This document shows positions 25,391-34,364 of a stretch of DNA of 64,000 bases, in pieces; within the stretch, counting starts at the first letter, position 1, and every line of letters starts with the position of its first letter. The notes under the pieces are model-generated. The model was not told the DNA's origin. It ran no database searches and was given only the letters and a program-made list of their open reading frames with translations. The position numbers and the translations under genes were made by a program. Location: the NCBI RefSeq assembly GCF_009757775.1, contig NZ_RHLK01000014.1, positions 62,001 to 126,000 of the forward strand. The letters run 5' to 3'. The DNA is from Paenibacillus lutrae. Its GTDB lineage: Bacteria > Bacillota > Bacilli > Paenibacillales > NBRC-103111.

Positions 25391-27880
25391 ATGATGAAGC
25401 GTCACACACTCCAGATGTACCTGCTTGCGTTCCTGCTTGTCTTATCTACGATAGGCATGGGGGCTGCATCCCCGGTTCTAGCCGCCGAGACGGATGAGCT
25501 GCCGCAAATCATTGCGCGTACATCTCCCTCTGTTGTTGCCATAATAGGCAAGCCCAGCAGCGGGAAAGCCGATAAGGATACAGATAAAGACCGCTATAAC
25601 TTAGCGCACGGTACGGGAGTTATTATTAAATCAAGCGGAGTTATCATTACCAATGCTCACGTAGTCAAAAGTATGTCCAATCTGGTCATCGTCACCTCCG
25701 ACGGTAAGTCGCACAACGGCAAAGTGACACACTTGGATGAACAGAGTGATCTTGCGCTGGTCAAGATCGAAGCAACCGGACTTCCTGCGGCTGCCTTCGC
25801 TAATCCGAAAGACGTCCATGTCGGAGAAACCGTCGTTGCCATCGGCACGCCCGTTTCCTTTGCTCTCCGCAATTCCGTCACCGTGGGGATTGTCAGCGGT
25901 ATCGATCGCTCGGTAAACAACCAGTACCAGCTGATCCAGACGGATGCGGCCATTAATCCCGGCAACAGCGGGGGCGCGTTAGTGAATAAAAAAGGCGAAG
26001 TAGTCGGAATTAACACCCTTAAATATGCAGAGTTCGGGGTGGACAACCTCGGGTTCGCCATACCGGTGGATACGATCAATTATGTACTCAAACATTTTGA
26101 AGCATACGGCAAAGTGAAACGCCCTTACCTGGGGCTCAAGCTGGAAGAAAGCTGGGAAGCAATCGTTGGCTTGCCCTCTGATGACGGCCTGAGCGTCGAT
26201 TACGTCGAGCCGGATTCCCCGGCAGCCAAAGCCGGCTTCAAAGAAGGAGACAACCTGATCTCCCTCGGCGGGACTTCCGTGACGACGGCCGTTCAATACA
26301 ACGAGCTGCTTAAACAGTATCTTCCCGGCCAAAAAGTCAGCTTGACTGTACAATCAGGCGGTTCGACGGTAAATCGGGAAGTTACGCTTGGCGAAGAAGC
26401 TGACAGCGCAGCCAAGGAGACTGTCATTAATGAAGACTCAGGGCTGAATACGGACCGCGGGAAAACTAAGATCGGTGACAGCGTTCAAGGCTGGTCCATG
26501 AAATATCCATCCGGACTGAGCAAGCAGTCTCAGAGTGCTGAGGGCGAGAAGGTGCAGTTTGCCGATGCGAAGGGCGAATTCTCTCTGGCGATCCAAGTTG
26601 AGTCTCTCGAGGGAAGGGAATTGTCAGCCGCTGCGCTCCTTAAGATGGCCTCCGAGGCTAAATTTGGCACAACGCTGGAGAAGCAGTATGTCAAGAACGG
26701 AAACCAGCCTTACGCCAAAGTGGTCGGTAAGCTCGGAGACGCCTATTATCAGATCCGTCTTCATCAGCATAAGGACAAGCTGTATATGCTGCTGTTGACC
26801 TATTATCAGGATCCGGAAAGCGGTACTAAGTTAGGGCCCGCTAAGTATAACGATCTGCTCGATAGTTTCAAGACTTCATTTGACAGCAAAGACACGAAGC
26901 TTAAGGATATCGCCAGACCATCCGGCAGCAGCGGGCAGAACATAACCAATGATTTTGGAGTGGTGCTCACGATACCGGACAAATGGCGTCAGCTCCCGTA
27001 TTCTCCGCAAGCCCAGTTCTATAACGACTCGATGACTCAAAGCCTTTCGATCGATGTTACCTCATTGACGGAGGGAGATACGCTGGAGGCTTGGGCGGCT
27101 CGGGACAAGAAGAATTTTGAAGAAACTTATACGGCTCCATACAGGGAGATCTCGGATGTCAAAGTCGGCAAGATCGACGGAATGATTTCCAGGGAGCAGA
27201 CTTTCTCCTCAACCATGGGAGATAAGTGGGAAAGCGAGCACCATATTTATGTAGTCAAGGACAGCTATAAATACAAATTTTCGATCTATTATCCCGAAGA
27301 CCTGAAAGAGGATGAAGCTGACCGTCTGAAAAGCTCCGTGATTGCTTCCATTCGTATAGACGGCAAGAGCATGGACCCTGCTATTGGAATTATCCAGGAC
27401 GAGAATGAGCTGCTGGATAAAGACAAAACAACAACGGTTATAAACAAGGACTACGGCTATTCCGTTAAGCTCCCGGAAACATGGACTGAGGAATATGCTT
27501 CCGAATATGAAGATTCTATCCTGGAGGATGGAGAATCGTTCCTGTACAGCTTTATTGGCGGTTATCTGGCTGTGGATGCGGTTGAAGGAGATGATTGGAA
27601 GACGGTTGCGGGCGAACGCTCCGCAGAGCACGAGGATAGTTCGCAAACCGATTCCGATTACAAATACACATCCAAAGACATCCAATTGTTCGGGACAACA
27701 GCCCGTAAGCTCACAGTGAATTATTCGGTCCGCAAAGTAGCTTACGAAGAGACGGAGTACATTTTCTCCCGGAACGGATACGTTTACCTGGTCAGAGCCC
27801 GGATCAACGATGCTGTACGGACGGATGCAAACAAGGAACGCCTTGAGAAAGCCCTGCAATCACTAGAGTTTCAGAAGTAG
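25391..27880 (+). CDS. HtrA/DegP-like S1C protease with PDZ and three C-terminal repeat domains
   Basis: An 829-residue secreted or membrane-tethered serine protease. A signal-like N-terminus ends near PVLAA-ETD (about residue 32). The trypsin-like domain (about 35-235) has a full triad, His90 (TNAHVV), Asp120 (SDLALVKI) and Ser193 (NPGNSGGAL). A PDZ domain follows at about 240-335. The remaining 480 residues contain three diverged copies of one domain, starting near 355 (WSMKYPSGLSKQ), 513 (FGVVLTIPDKWRQL) and 686 (YGYSVKLPETWTEE), which resemble PsbP-like/DUF1795 domains. HtrA proteins are normally 350-480 residues, so this tail is unusual. It is flanked by its own promoter candidate and terminator. 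Confidence 0.9.
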   Translation: MMKRHTLQMYLLAFLLVLSTIGMGAASPVLAAETDELPQIIARTSPSVVAIIGKPSSGKADKDTDKDRYNLAHGTGVIIKSSGVIITNAHVVKSMSNLVIVTSDGKSHNGKVTHLDEQSDLALVKIEATGLPAAAFANPKDVHVGETVVAIGTPVSFALRNSVTVGIVSGIDRSVNNQYQLIQTDAAINPGNSGGALVNKKGEVVGINTLKYAEFGVDNLGFAIPVDTINYVLKHFEAYGKVKRPYLGLKLEESWEAIVGLPSDDGLSVDYVEPDSPAAKAGFKEGDNLISLGGTSVTTAVQYNELLKQYLPGQKVSLTVQSGGSTVNREVTLGEEADSAAKETVINEDSGLNTDRGKTKIGDSVQGWSMKYPSGLSKQSQSAEGEKVQFADAKGEFSLAIQVESLEGRELSAAALLKMASEAKFGTTLEKQYVKNGNQPYAKVVGKLGDAYYQIRLHQHKDKLYMLLLTYYQDPESGTKLGPAKYNDLLDSFKTSFDSKDTKLKDIARPSGSSGQNITNDFGVVLTIPDKWRQLPYSPQAQFYNDSMTQSLSIDVTSLTEGDTLEAWAARDKKNFEETYTAPYREISDVKVGKIDGMISREQTFSSTMGDKWESEHHIYVVKDSYKYKFSIYYPEDLKEDEADRLKSSVIASIRIDGKSMDPAIGIIQDENELLDKDKTTTVINKDYGYSVKLPETWTEEYASEYEDSILEDGESFLYSFIGGYLAVDAVEGDDWKTVAGERSAEHEDSSQTDSDYKYTSKDIQLFGTTARKLTVNYSVRKVAYEETEYIFSRNGYVYLVRARINDAVRTDANKERLEKALQSLEFQK

Positions 27881-27949
27881 ACGGTAGAAGCGAATAGAAG
27901 GATTGGGATTGCATGTCTAATCCCCTTCTTTTACAATGAGCTTACCAGG

Positions 27950-27993
27950 AACAGACGGCGGAGAGACGCGTTCTCCCGGCCGTCTGTTTTTTC
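27950..27993 (+). terminator. Intrinsic terminator
   Basis: ACAGACGGC pairs with GCCGTCTGT, with an inner GGAGA/TCTCC stem, followed by TTTTTT. Confidence 0.85.
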
Positions 27994-28023
27994 ATTTATC
28001 CGCATGAAGAGGGGACGAAGGAC

Positions 28024-28911
28024 ATGCATACACTCGGAGCTATCGAAGCGGGCGGGACTAAATTTGTTTGTGCGGTGGGAAGAGAAGACGGTACGGTTCT
28101 GGAGCGCATCAGCTTTCCGACAACAACGCCGGAAGCAACCATGGCCTCCGTCATTCATTTTTTTGAGGACAAGGAGATTGAAGCAATCGGAGTAGGCTCT
28201 TTCGGACCGGTTGATCCGAATAAACAGAGCCCGACCTATGGATATATCACCACGACCCCCAAGCCTCATTGGGCTCATTACGATATGCTTGGCGAGCTGA
28301 GAAGGCGCTTTAATATGCCAATGGAGTTCGATACGGATGTAAACGGCGCTGCGCTTGGCGAGATGACCTGGGGGGCAGCTCGCGGACTGCAGAACTGCCT
28401 GTACATTACGGTCGGGACGGGCATCGGGGCCGGGGCTATCGCAAACGGCAGGGTCATCCACGGTCTGGCACATCCGGAAATGGGGCACCTGCTGCTCCGC
28501 CGGCATCCGCAGGATCCTTACGCGGGCGGGTGCCCGTACCACGGCGACTGCCTGGAAGGTCTTGCCGCAGGGCCTGCGATCGAAGCGCGCTGGGGTGTGA
28601 AAGCCAGCGAACTTGGCGCGGATCATCTGGCGTGGGAGATTGAAGCCGATTATTTGGCGAAAGCATTGATGAGCTACGTGCTGGTCTTGTCGCCGGAGAA
28701 AATTATTATGGGCGGCGGAGTCATGAAGCAGGAGCAGCTCTTTCCGCTTATCCGCGGCCGCTTCCAGCAGCTGATGAACGCTTATGTCCAGAAGCCGCAG
28801 GTACTCGCGGATATTGATACTTACATTGTAGCCCCGCAGCTGGGGGATAACGCGGGTATTTGCGGCGCTCTGGCGCTTGCTTCCAAGGCGCTCGGATTAA
28901 AAATCGGATAG
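28024..28911 (+). CDS. ROK-family fructokinase
   Basis: A 295-residue ROK sugar kinase, probably phosphorylating fructose to fructose 6-phosphate with ATP. It has GAIEAGGTKFVCAVG at the phosphate-binding start, FDTDVNGAALGE, YITVGTGIGAGAI, and the ROK zinc site HPEMGH with CPYHGDCLEG. This closely matches the ScrK/GmuE-type fructokinases. The ATG follows a GGGGACGAAGGA purine stretch. It is monocistronic between two terminators, with no sugar transporter adjacent. Confidence 0.9.
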   Translation: MHTLGAIEAGGTKFVCAVGREDGTVLERISFPTTTPEATMASVIHFFEDKEIEAIGVGSFGPVDPNKQSPTYGYITTTPKPHWAHYDMLGELRRRFNMPMEFDTDVNGAALGEMTWGAARGLQNCLYITVGTGIGAGAIANGRVIHGLAHPEMGHLLLRRHPQDPYAGGCPYHGDCLEGLAAGPAIEARWGVKASELGADHLAWEIEADYLAKALMSYVLVLSPEKIIMGGGVMKQEQLFPLIRGRFQQLMNAYVQKPQVLADIDTYIVAPQLGDNAGICGALALASKALGLKIG

Positions 28912-28928
28912 CCGCAGGGTGTTCCTCG

Positions 28929-28961
28929 CCTGTTCCGTAATCGGGACAGGTATTTTTTTAT
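28929..28961 (+). terminator. Intrinsic terminator
   Basis: CCTGTTCCG and CGGGACAGG pair (one wobble), followed by TATTTTTTT. Confidence 0.85.
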
Positions 28962-29010
28962 CCTACTTGAGAATGAGTACAATCGTCCTAAATATTGTCA
29001 CGGCTTAAAG

Positions 29011-29025
29011 TGATAATGATTATCA
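29011..29025 (+). promoter_or_regulatory. Fur box
   Basis: TGATAATGATTATCA is a perfect 7-1-7 palindrome identical to the Fur consensus. It ends six bases before the -35 of the siderophore permease promoter, so Fur-iron should repress this operon. Confidence 0.93.
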
Positions 29026-29031
29026 ACTTCA

Positions 29032-29060
29032 TTGACAATAGTCTGGGCGTATCTTACACT
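29032..29060 (+). promoter_or_regulatory. Promoter of the siderophore transporter operon
   Basis: TTGACA (29032-29037) and TACACT (29055-29060) are 17 bases apart, directly downstream of the Fur box. This rules out the in-frame TTG at 29032 as a start codon. Confidence 0.8.
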
Positions 29061-29124
29061 TAGGGTAGAATTGACGGTCATCGGTCTATCCGAAACGGCC
29101 GTGACAGCAAAGGGGTTTGCCGTC

Positions 29125-30132
29125 TTGCCTCTCAGAACGAATACCGCCAGAACAATAGGACTTATTGCAGGTGTCGTGCTGCTCATTCTGGCAATGGGCT
29201 GCAGCATCGTATACGGATATACAGGAACTACGTGGCGGACCGCATGGGATGCTTACCAGTCCTTCAATGGCTCTAATGAACATCTGATCATCCGGGAAGC
29301 CCGGATGCCCAGAGCGCTAATCGCATCGGCGGTCGGCTCCAGTCTGGCCATTGCAGGCGTGCTTATGCAGGCGCTGACGAAGAATCCGCTCGCCTCACCC
29401 GGACTGCTGGGCATTAATGCGGGCGCGGGACTGCTGATTGTGATTGCGATGTCCATCTTGTCCATCAGCTCCATGACCTCCCTGGCCTGGATCGCCTTTC
29501 TGGGCGCCGCTCTCGCTGCGGCTGTCGTGTTCATGCTCGGTTCTGCCGGACGCGAAGGACTCACGCCCATGAAGCTCACGCTGGCGGGTGCCGCAATCGC
29601 TGCGCTTGCGAATTCGTTGACGCAGGGTGTCCTGCTCTCCAATGAAACACGCATCCAGGATGTGCTCTACTGGCTGGCAGGTTCGATTGAAGGCCGCAAG
29701 CTGGATGTGCTGCTGCCGGTTCTTCCTTATCTGGGAGCGGCCTGGATTGTCGCCCTGCTAATCTCCAGCCAGATTAATGTGCTGATGATGGGCGATGATG
29801 TGGCCGTAGGTTTGGGCCAGCGGACCGCGGCAATCAAGCTTATTGCCGCAGTTGTCGTCGTATTCCTGGCTGGCGGGTCTGTCGCCGTCGCGGGTCCGAT
29901 CGGTTTTATCGGCATTATTGTGCCGCATTTGGTAAGGTTCATGGCAGGCGTTGATCACCGATGGGTGATTCCCTATGCGGGAGTATTCGGAGCACTGCTT
30001 CTGGTTCTCGCCGACACGCTGGCCCGTTTCATTATTATGCCGCAGGAAGTGCCGGTCGGAGTAATGACTGCATTCATCGGCACACCATTCTTCATCTATA
30101 TCGCACGGAGGGGGTTTAAGGCTTCCTCATGA
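29125..30132 (+). CDS. FecCD-type iron-siderophore ABC permease
   Basis: A 335-residue permease with about nine hydrophobic segments and FecCD motifs: REARMPRALIASAVGSSLAIAG, ALTKNPLASPGLLGINAGAG, and GPIGFIGIIVPHLVRFM with DHRW. It forms the membrane channel that imports ferric siderophore. The start is set at the TTG 29125 because AAAGGGG lies 9 bases before it and this gives normal family length; in-frame sequence upstream overlaps the promoter. It overlaps the next permease by four bases (ATGA). The operon is controlled by the Fur box upstream. Confidence 0.92.
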   Translation: MPLRTNTARTIGLIAGVVLLILAMGCSIVYGYTGTTWRTAWDAYQSFNGSNEHLIIREARMPRALIASAVGSSLAIAGVLMQALTKNPLASPGLLGINAGAGLLIVIAMSILSISSMTSLAWIAFLGAALAAAVVFMLGSAGREGLTPMKLTLAGAAIAALANSLTQGVLLSNETRIQDVLYWLAGSIEGRKLDVLLPVLPYLGAAWIVALLISSQINVLMMGDDVAVGLGQRTAAIKLIAAVVVVFLAGGSVAVAGPIGFIGIIVPHLVRFMAGVDHRWVIPYAGVFGALLLVLADTLARFIIMPQEVPVGVMTAFIGTPFFIYIARRGFKASS

Positions 30133-31184
30133 GTCGTTATAAACATATCCGGTTGAATAAGCCTCCCATTTCGTTTGTTCTTGATAAACGCGCGCTTCTC
30201 GTTACGGGCGTACTTCTGGCCATTCTGATCTTGCTGATGCTGGTCGCGACTGGAACGGGCGAGATCAAGATGAGTCCGCTTCAGGTCCTGAAGACTCTGC
30301 TGGGTATGGGGGCGCCGCAGGATGAACTCATCATCCACACGTTCCGGCTGCCCCGGGTCCTGGTAGCCGTCCTGGTAGGTGCGGCCCTGGCTATGTCAGG
30401 GGCGATCATGCAGGGCGTCAGCCGCAACCCGCTGGCGTCCCCGGACATCATCGGCATTACCGACGGTGCCGGCGTGTTCGTCGTCGCCTTCATCGTGGCG
30501 ACGGCCGGAACGGGCAGCGCCTTCCTGGCGAAGGCCGAATACCTGCCGCTTGCGGCATTCATCGGCGCTTCGCTGACGGCGCTGGTCATCATGGCGCTGG
30601 CCTGGAAGAACGGGCTGCCGCCCGTCAGGCTGGTGCTGATCGGCATCGGTATTGCGGCTTCACTGGCCGCACTGAATACGATGCTGATCCTGATGGCACC
30701 GCCGGTCCTGACCACCCAGGCCATCACATGGAAGGTCGGCAGCGTGTACGGCTCCAACTGGAGCCACGTCAGCACGTTGGCTGCATGGATTGCCGTCCTG
30801 ACGCCGATTCTCGCTTACATGATGCGGGGCATGAACGTGCAGGCACTCGGCGATTCGGTCGCGACCGGCGTCGGCAGCCGGGTGAACCGGCAGCGCGTCG
30901 TGCTGATTCTGCTCAGCACGGCGCTTGCGGGTTCCGCCGTCGCTTTCGGCGGCGGCATCGCCTTCGTCGGGCTGATCGCGCCTCACATGGCGCGTCGGCT
31001 CGTAGGCAGCGCCTACGGCGCGCTGCTGCCGGCGTCGGCGCTGTTCGGCGCTCTGGTCGTGCTGCTGTCCGATTATATCGGACGCACGGCGTTTCCGCCG
31101 CATGATTACCCCGCAGGTATTTTTACCGCCTGCGTGGGAGCGCCCTACTTCATCTACTTACTGTACAAATCACGGAACATGTAA
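30129..31184 (+). CDS. Second FecCD-type iron-siderophore ABC permease
   Basis: A 351-residue partner permease with the same motif set: FRLPRVLVAVLVGAALAMSG, GVSRNPLASPDIIGITDGAG, and GGGIAFVGLIAPHMARRLVG. It starts inside the stop of the first permease (ATGA overlap), which implies translational coupling and a heterodimeric channel. The first 60 residues are longer and more basic than the core and contain the first membrane helix. The ATPase gene follows after 124 bases. No substrate-binding lipoprotein gene lies in the operon. Confidence 0.92.
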   Translation: MSRYKHIRLNKPPISFVLDKRALLVTGVLLAILILLMLVATGTGEIKMSPLQVLKTLLGMGAPQDELIIHTFRLPRVLVAVLVGAALAMSGAIMQGVSRNPLASPDIIGITDGAGVFVVAFIVATAGTGSAFLAKAEYLPLAAFIGASLTALVIMALAWKNGLPPVRLVLIGIGIAASLAALNTMLILMAPPVLTTQAITWKVGSVYGSNWSHVSTLAAWIAVLTPILAYMMRGMNVQALGDSVATGVGSRVNRQRVVLILLSTALAGSAVAFGGGIAFVGLIAPHMARRLVGSAYGALLPASALFGALVVLLSDYIGRTAFPPHDYPAGIFTACVGAPYFIYLLYKSRNM

Positions 31185-31308
31185 GGCTGGTTACCGTCAT
31201 ATAAGTCTACACACGACACACTGCCGCTACAGACAATAATCGGGGGCGCCATCACTTGACCGCACCGTCCGCAAGGCCCATCTTTACTTGGCAAAGGAGA
31301 TTGAGCGT

Positions 31309-32148
31309 ATGTATGGAATCGAAACCAAGTCGCTGACGCTATCATATAATCAAACGGATATTATCGAGGATCTCGATCTGGAGATTCCTAAAGGTCAAAT
31401 TACCGTCTTGATCGGCTGTAACGGCTGCGGTAAATCGACCCTGCTCCGCTCCATGGCCCGCCTGATGAAGCCGAAGGACGGAGCGGTGCTTCTCAACGGA
31501 CAGGAAATCGCGAAGCAGTCGACCAAAGAAGTAGCCCGTCAAATGGCTATTCTGCCGCAAGGCCCGACGGCTCCCGAAGGCATGACGGTTTTTCAGCTCG
31601 TCAAACAGGGCCGTTATCCTCACCAGAACTGGCTGAAGCAGTGGAGCAAAGAGGATGAGGCCGCTGTTACCCGCGCGTTGGAAGCGACAGGCATGGCCTC
31701 CCTTGCCGAGCGGCAGGTGGATTCCTTGTCTGGCGGACAGCGCCAGCGTGCCTGGATCGCAATGACACTCGCACAGGGCACGAACACGATTCTGCTCGAC
31801 GAGCCGACTACGTATCTCGATATGACCCATCAGATCGAAATTCTGGATCTGCTGTGGGAACTGAACGAGCGAGAGAACACGACCATCGTTATGGTTCTTC
31901 ACGATCTTAACCTGGCGTGCCGTTACGCTCATCACATTGTAGCGCTGAGCGACAAGAAGGTATATGCCGCGGGCAAACCGGAGGAAGTCGTAACCGAGGA
32001 ATTGATCCGCAACGTGTTCGGGCTGAACTGCCGCCTTGTGCGCGATCCGATTTTCGGTACACCGACCTGCGTCCCGTTCGGCAAAGGCCGCAGAGTTCCC
32101 GGCTGCGAAGAGAATTGCGAACAGCCATGTATTGAAGTGGCACTATAA
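31309..32148 (+). CDS. Iron-siderophore ABC transporter ATPase (FecE/YusV-like)
   Basis: A 279-residue ATPase with Walker [10 protein letters not shown] (Cys in place of the usual Pro), a QGxT Q-loop region, signature [12 protein letters not shown], Walker [12 protein letters not shown] and the switch His in VLHDLNLA. It powers the two upstream permeases. AAAGGAG is 9 bases before the ATG at 31309; the in-frame TTG further up lies before this site. The last 30 residues carry four cysteines ([17 protein letters not shown]). B. subtilis YusV serves several siderophore systems, and the same may apply here as no binding protein is adjacent. Confidence 0.92.
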   Translation: MYGIETKSLTLSYNQTDIIEDLDLEIPKGQITVLIGCNGCGKSTLLRSMARLMKPKDGAVLLNGQEIAKQSTKEVARQMAILPQGPTAPEGMTVFQLVKQGRYPHQNWLKQWSKEDEAAVTRALEATGMASLAERQVDSLSGGQRQRAWIAMTLAQGTNTILLDEPTTYLDMTHQIEILDLLWELNERENTTIVMVLHDLNLACRYAHHIVALSDKKVYAAGKPEEVVTEELIRNVFGLNCRLVRDPIFGTPTCVPFGKGRRVPGCEENCEQPCIEVAL

Positions 32149-32169
32149 CCGTCACAGGACTAGTATCGG

Positions 32170-32208
32170 CAACCAGCCTTCCTATTAAAGGACCGCTGGT
32201 TTTTTTGT
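32170..32208 (+). terminator. Terminator of the siderophore operon
   Basis: AACCAGC and GCTGGTT enclose an inner TCCT/AGGA stem, followed by TTTTTTT. Confidence 0.8.
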
Positions 32209-32368
32209 GTTCTTATGCACAGCTTATAAGGATGAATAGGCAATTACTTAGCTCCGGATAAGGATATAATACAGATGGATCCGCAGCTCTTTTAAAAGTG
32301 GGTGGGGATGGGGCTTAAGCGGAATGAGCAGCCTCTGCAAAACTTAATCAACCTTCGGTTAATAATAC

Positions 32369-32396
32369 TGGACAGGCAGAATCTTTTTCGTATAGA
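32369..32396 (+). promoter_or_regulatory. Candidate promoter of the NSS transporter gene
   Basis: TGGACA (32369-32374) and TATAGA (32391-32396) are 16 bases apart, 51 bases before the start codon. Confidence 0.45.
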
Positions 32397-32446
32397 ATAA
32401 AACCTTGTTTCCAATAAGGACATTCTTAACATAAGCAGGTGACAAT

Positions 32447-33796
32447 ATGAGTGACGTGAGTTCAGACAAAGCAGCAGGTAAAGGCAGCGGGGAACGTTTC
32501 TCTTCCCTCGGGTTCATTATGTCCGCAATCGGCAGTGCGATTGGCCTCGGGAATTTGTGGAAGTTCCCTTACATTACAGGGCTGTACGGAGGCGCAGCCT
32601 TTGTGCTGATCTTTATCGTTTGCCTTCTTATCGTAGGCATGCCGGTACTGCTGGCAGAAATGGCGATCGGACGGGCAGGCAGAGGGAATGCTTCTTCTTC
32701 TTTCCGCAACCTGGCCTCATCCGGACGCTGGGGCTTTTTTGGCTTCATCGGTGTGTTCGGTTCGTTTATGATTACTTCGTTCTACTCGGTCATTGCGGGA
32801 TGGACGCTGCATTATGCGTTAAATTCGTTTACGGGCAAGCTCTACAACGGGACAGACTATAATGTTCAGTTTGAGACCTTCACCTCAGGCTACAGCCCGC
32901 TCGGCTGGCAGTTTCTTATTCTGGGTCTGTCGGCGTGGGTCATTGCCCGCGGGGTTTCCGGCGGAATTGAGAAATTTAATAAAGTGCTCATCCCGGCTCT
33001 GGCTGTAGTGCTGCTCATTCTGATGGGCCGTGCGATGACGCTGCCCGGAGCGGGTGAGGGCATCGATTTCTTCCTGATGCCGGATTTTAGCAAGCTCACG
33101 GGTGAATCGGTACTGGTGGCACTCGGACAAGCGTTCTTCTCCATGTCAGTGGGTATGGGGGTCATGATTACCTATGGCTCTTATGTGCAAAAAGAGCAGT
33201 CGCTTGGCAGGGCAACCGTCGCTGTAACTGGCGGCAACCTTCTATATGCGATTATTGCCGGTCTGATCGTATTCCCAACCACCTTCTCGTTCGGATTGGA
33301 GCCGGCGCAGGGGCCCGGGCTTGTCTTCGTCGTTCTGCCGGCTGCTTTCTCGGCCATGCCTTTAGGTGCAGCCTTCGGCGGTTTATTCTTCGTGCTGCTG
33401 GCGATCGCGGCCTTCACCTCGATTCTTTCTCTGCTCGAAGTGCCGGTTGCGTTTGCTATGGACCGCTGGAAGTGGTCACGGGTTAAAGCGACTGCGTGGA
33501 CGGCAGCTGTCTGTTTTATCGTCGGTGTGCCTTCGGCTCTGTCCGTTGGCGGAGTATTAAGCGGGATTACGATCTTCGAGAAGAACATTTTCGACTCTCT
33601 GGACTTTGTAACTTCCAACGTTCTGCTGCCGGTCGGCGGTCTGGTCGTGACCTTGTTTATCGGTTACAAATCCAAACGGGCTATGGAAGAGGCGGGGCTT
33701 AACGGACCTCTCTTAAAAATTTGGGTCTTCCTGCTCCGTGTCATCATTCCGCCAATGATCGTGCTTATCTTCCTGTACTCGATCGGTGTCATTTGA
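32447..33796 (+). CDS. Sodium-dependent transporter (NSS/SNF family)
   Basis: A 449-residue membrane protein of the neurotransmitter:sodium symporter family. The first helix motif SAIGSAIGLGNLWKFPYI is at about residues 26-43, with sodium and substrate site residues in the unwound GLGN. GMPVLLAEMAIGRAGRG and the YSVIAGW segment follow. About eleven to twelve hydrophobic segments fit bacterial members such as MhsT and TnaT, which take up amino acids. The precise substrate cannot be read. The start ATG has a GGTGA purine stretch upstream. It appears monocistronic. Confidence 0.9.
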   Translation: MSDVSSDKAAGKGSGERFSSLGFIMSAIGSAIGLGNLWKFPYITGLYGGAAFVLIFIVCLLIVGMPVLLAEMAIGRAGRGNASSSFRNLASSGRWGFFGFIGVFGSFMITSFYSVIAGWTLHYALNSFTGKLYNGTDYNVQFETFTSGYSPLGWQFLILGLSAWVIARGVSGGIEKFNKVLIPALAVVLLILMGRAMTLPGAGEGIDFFLMPDFSKLTGESVLVALGQAFFSMSVGMGVMITYGSYVQKEQSLGRATVAVTGGNLLYAIIAGLIVFPTTFSFGLEPAQGPGLVFVVLPAAFSAMPLGAAFGGLFFVLLAIAAFTSILSLLEVPVAFAMDRWKWSRVKATAWTAAVCFIVGVPSALSVGGVLSGITIFEKNIFDSLDFVTSNVLLPVGGLVVTLFIGYKSKRAMEEAGLNGPLLKIWVFLLRVIIPPMIVLIFLYSIGVI

Positions 33797-33910
33797 TTGG
33801 TGATGTAAATATCTGCTCCCTTCTCAAGCATAAAGACGTTGATGTTGCTTCATCCTATAGGGGTCTCTGACCAGGAAACAGAACCAAATCAGCCCGAGGG
33901 AGGCCCCATC

Positions 33911-34183
33911 ATGACAGACGAAGTACGTGAATATGACTCCAGCTTACAATCGCAGAATCCGATTTCTCAAGCCCAGAATTCACTGGAAAAAGTGCACAAC
34001 GCTGTTTCCCAGGCGTTGACGCATCCGACCGAGCAGTTGGAAGCGCAGGCTCATGCGGCAATCGGACATGCGGAGAGAGCCGCCGAGACGGCCTCGCTTA
34101 GTCTGAATCAGAAGGCTTATGAAGAAATAGAAGCCGGACTGCAGCAGGAGAAAGATGATCTTCAGAGCGGTACCCGTTCCTAA
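33911..34183 (+). CDS. Small hydrophilic protein of unknown function
   Basis: A 90-residue acidic protein, mostly helical in character (SLEKVHNAVSQALTHPTEQL, then AQAHAAIGHAERAAETASL), with no signal or membrane segment and no cysteine. The ATG at 33911 has GGGAGG 7 bases upstream, and a 12-bp perfect terminator follows the stop, so it looks like a real small gene. I do not recognise the family. Its first half is rich in Gln, Asn and Ser. Confidence 0.65.
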   Translation: MTDEVREYDSSLQSQNPISQAQNSLEKVHNAVSQALTHPTEQLEAQAHAAIGHAERAAETASLSLNQKAYEEIEAGLQQEKDDLQSGTRS

Positions 34184-34191
34184 CTGTCTGT

Positions 34192-34243
34192 TCTCCCGTG
34201 TTCGTCACAGCTTCTCTGCTGGAAGGAACACGGGAGATTTTTA
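34192..34243 (+). terminator. Intrinsic terminator
   Basis: TCTCCCGTGTTC and GAACACGGGAGA pair perfectly (12 bp), followed by TTTTTAT. Confidence 0.9.
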
Positions 34244-34364
34244 TAGAAACAGGCTTTGTTTGAACGTGATCCATGGCGGGATTTTAGATCGCGCCTGCTT
34301 TTATGCTATGATTAAAGGAAGAAACGTCCAGCAAAACCATCACTTATTGGGAGGGTTTATGAAT

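Noticed and set aside
29032-29034. TTG at 29032 as the start of the first siderophore permease
   Set aside because: These bases are the -35 TTGACA of the promoter beside the Fur box; the TTG at 29125 has AAAGGGG and gives normal length.
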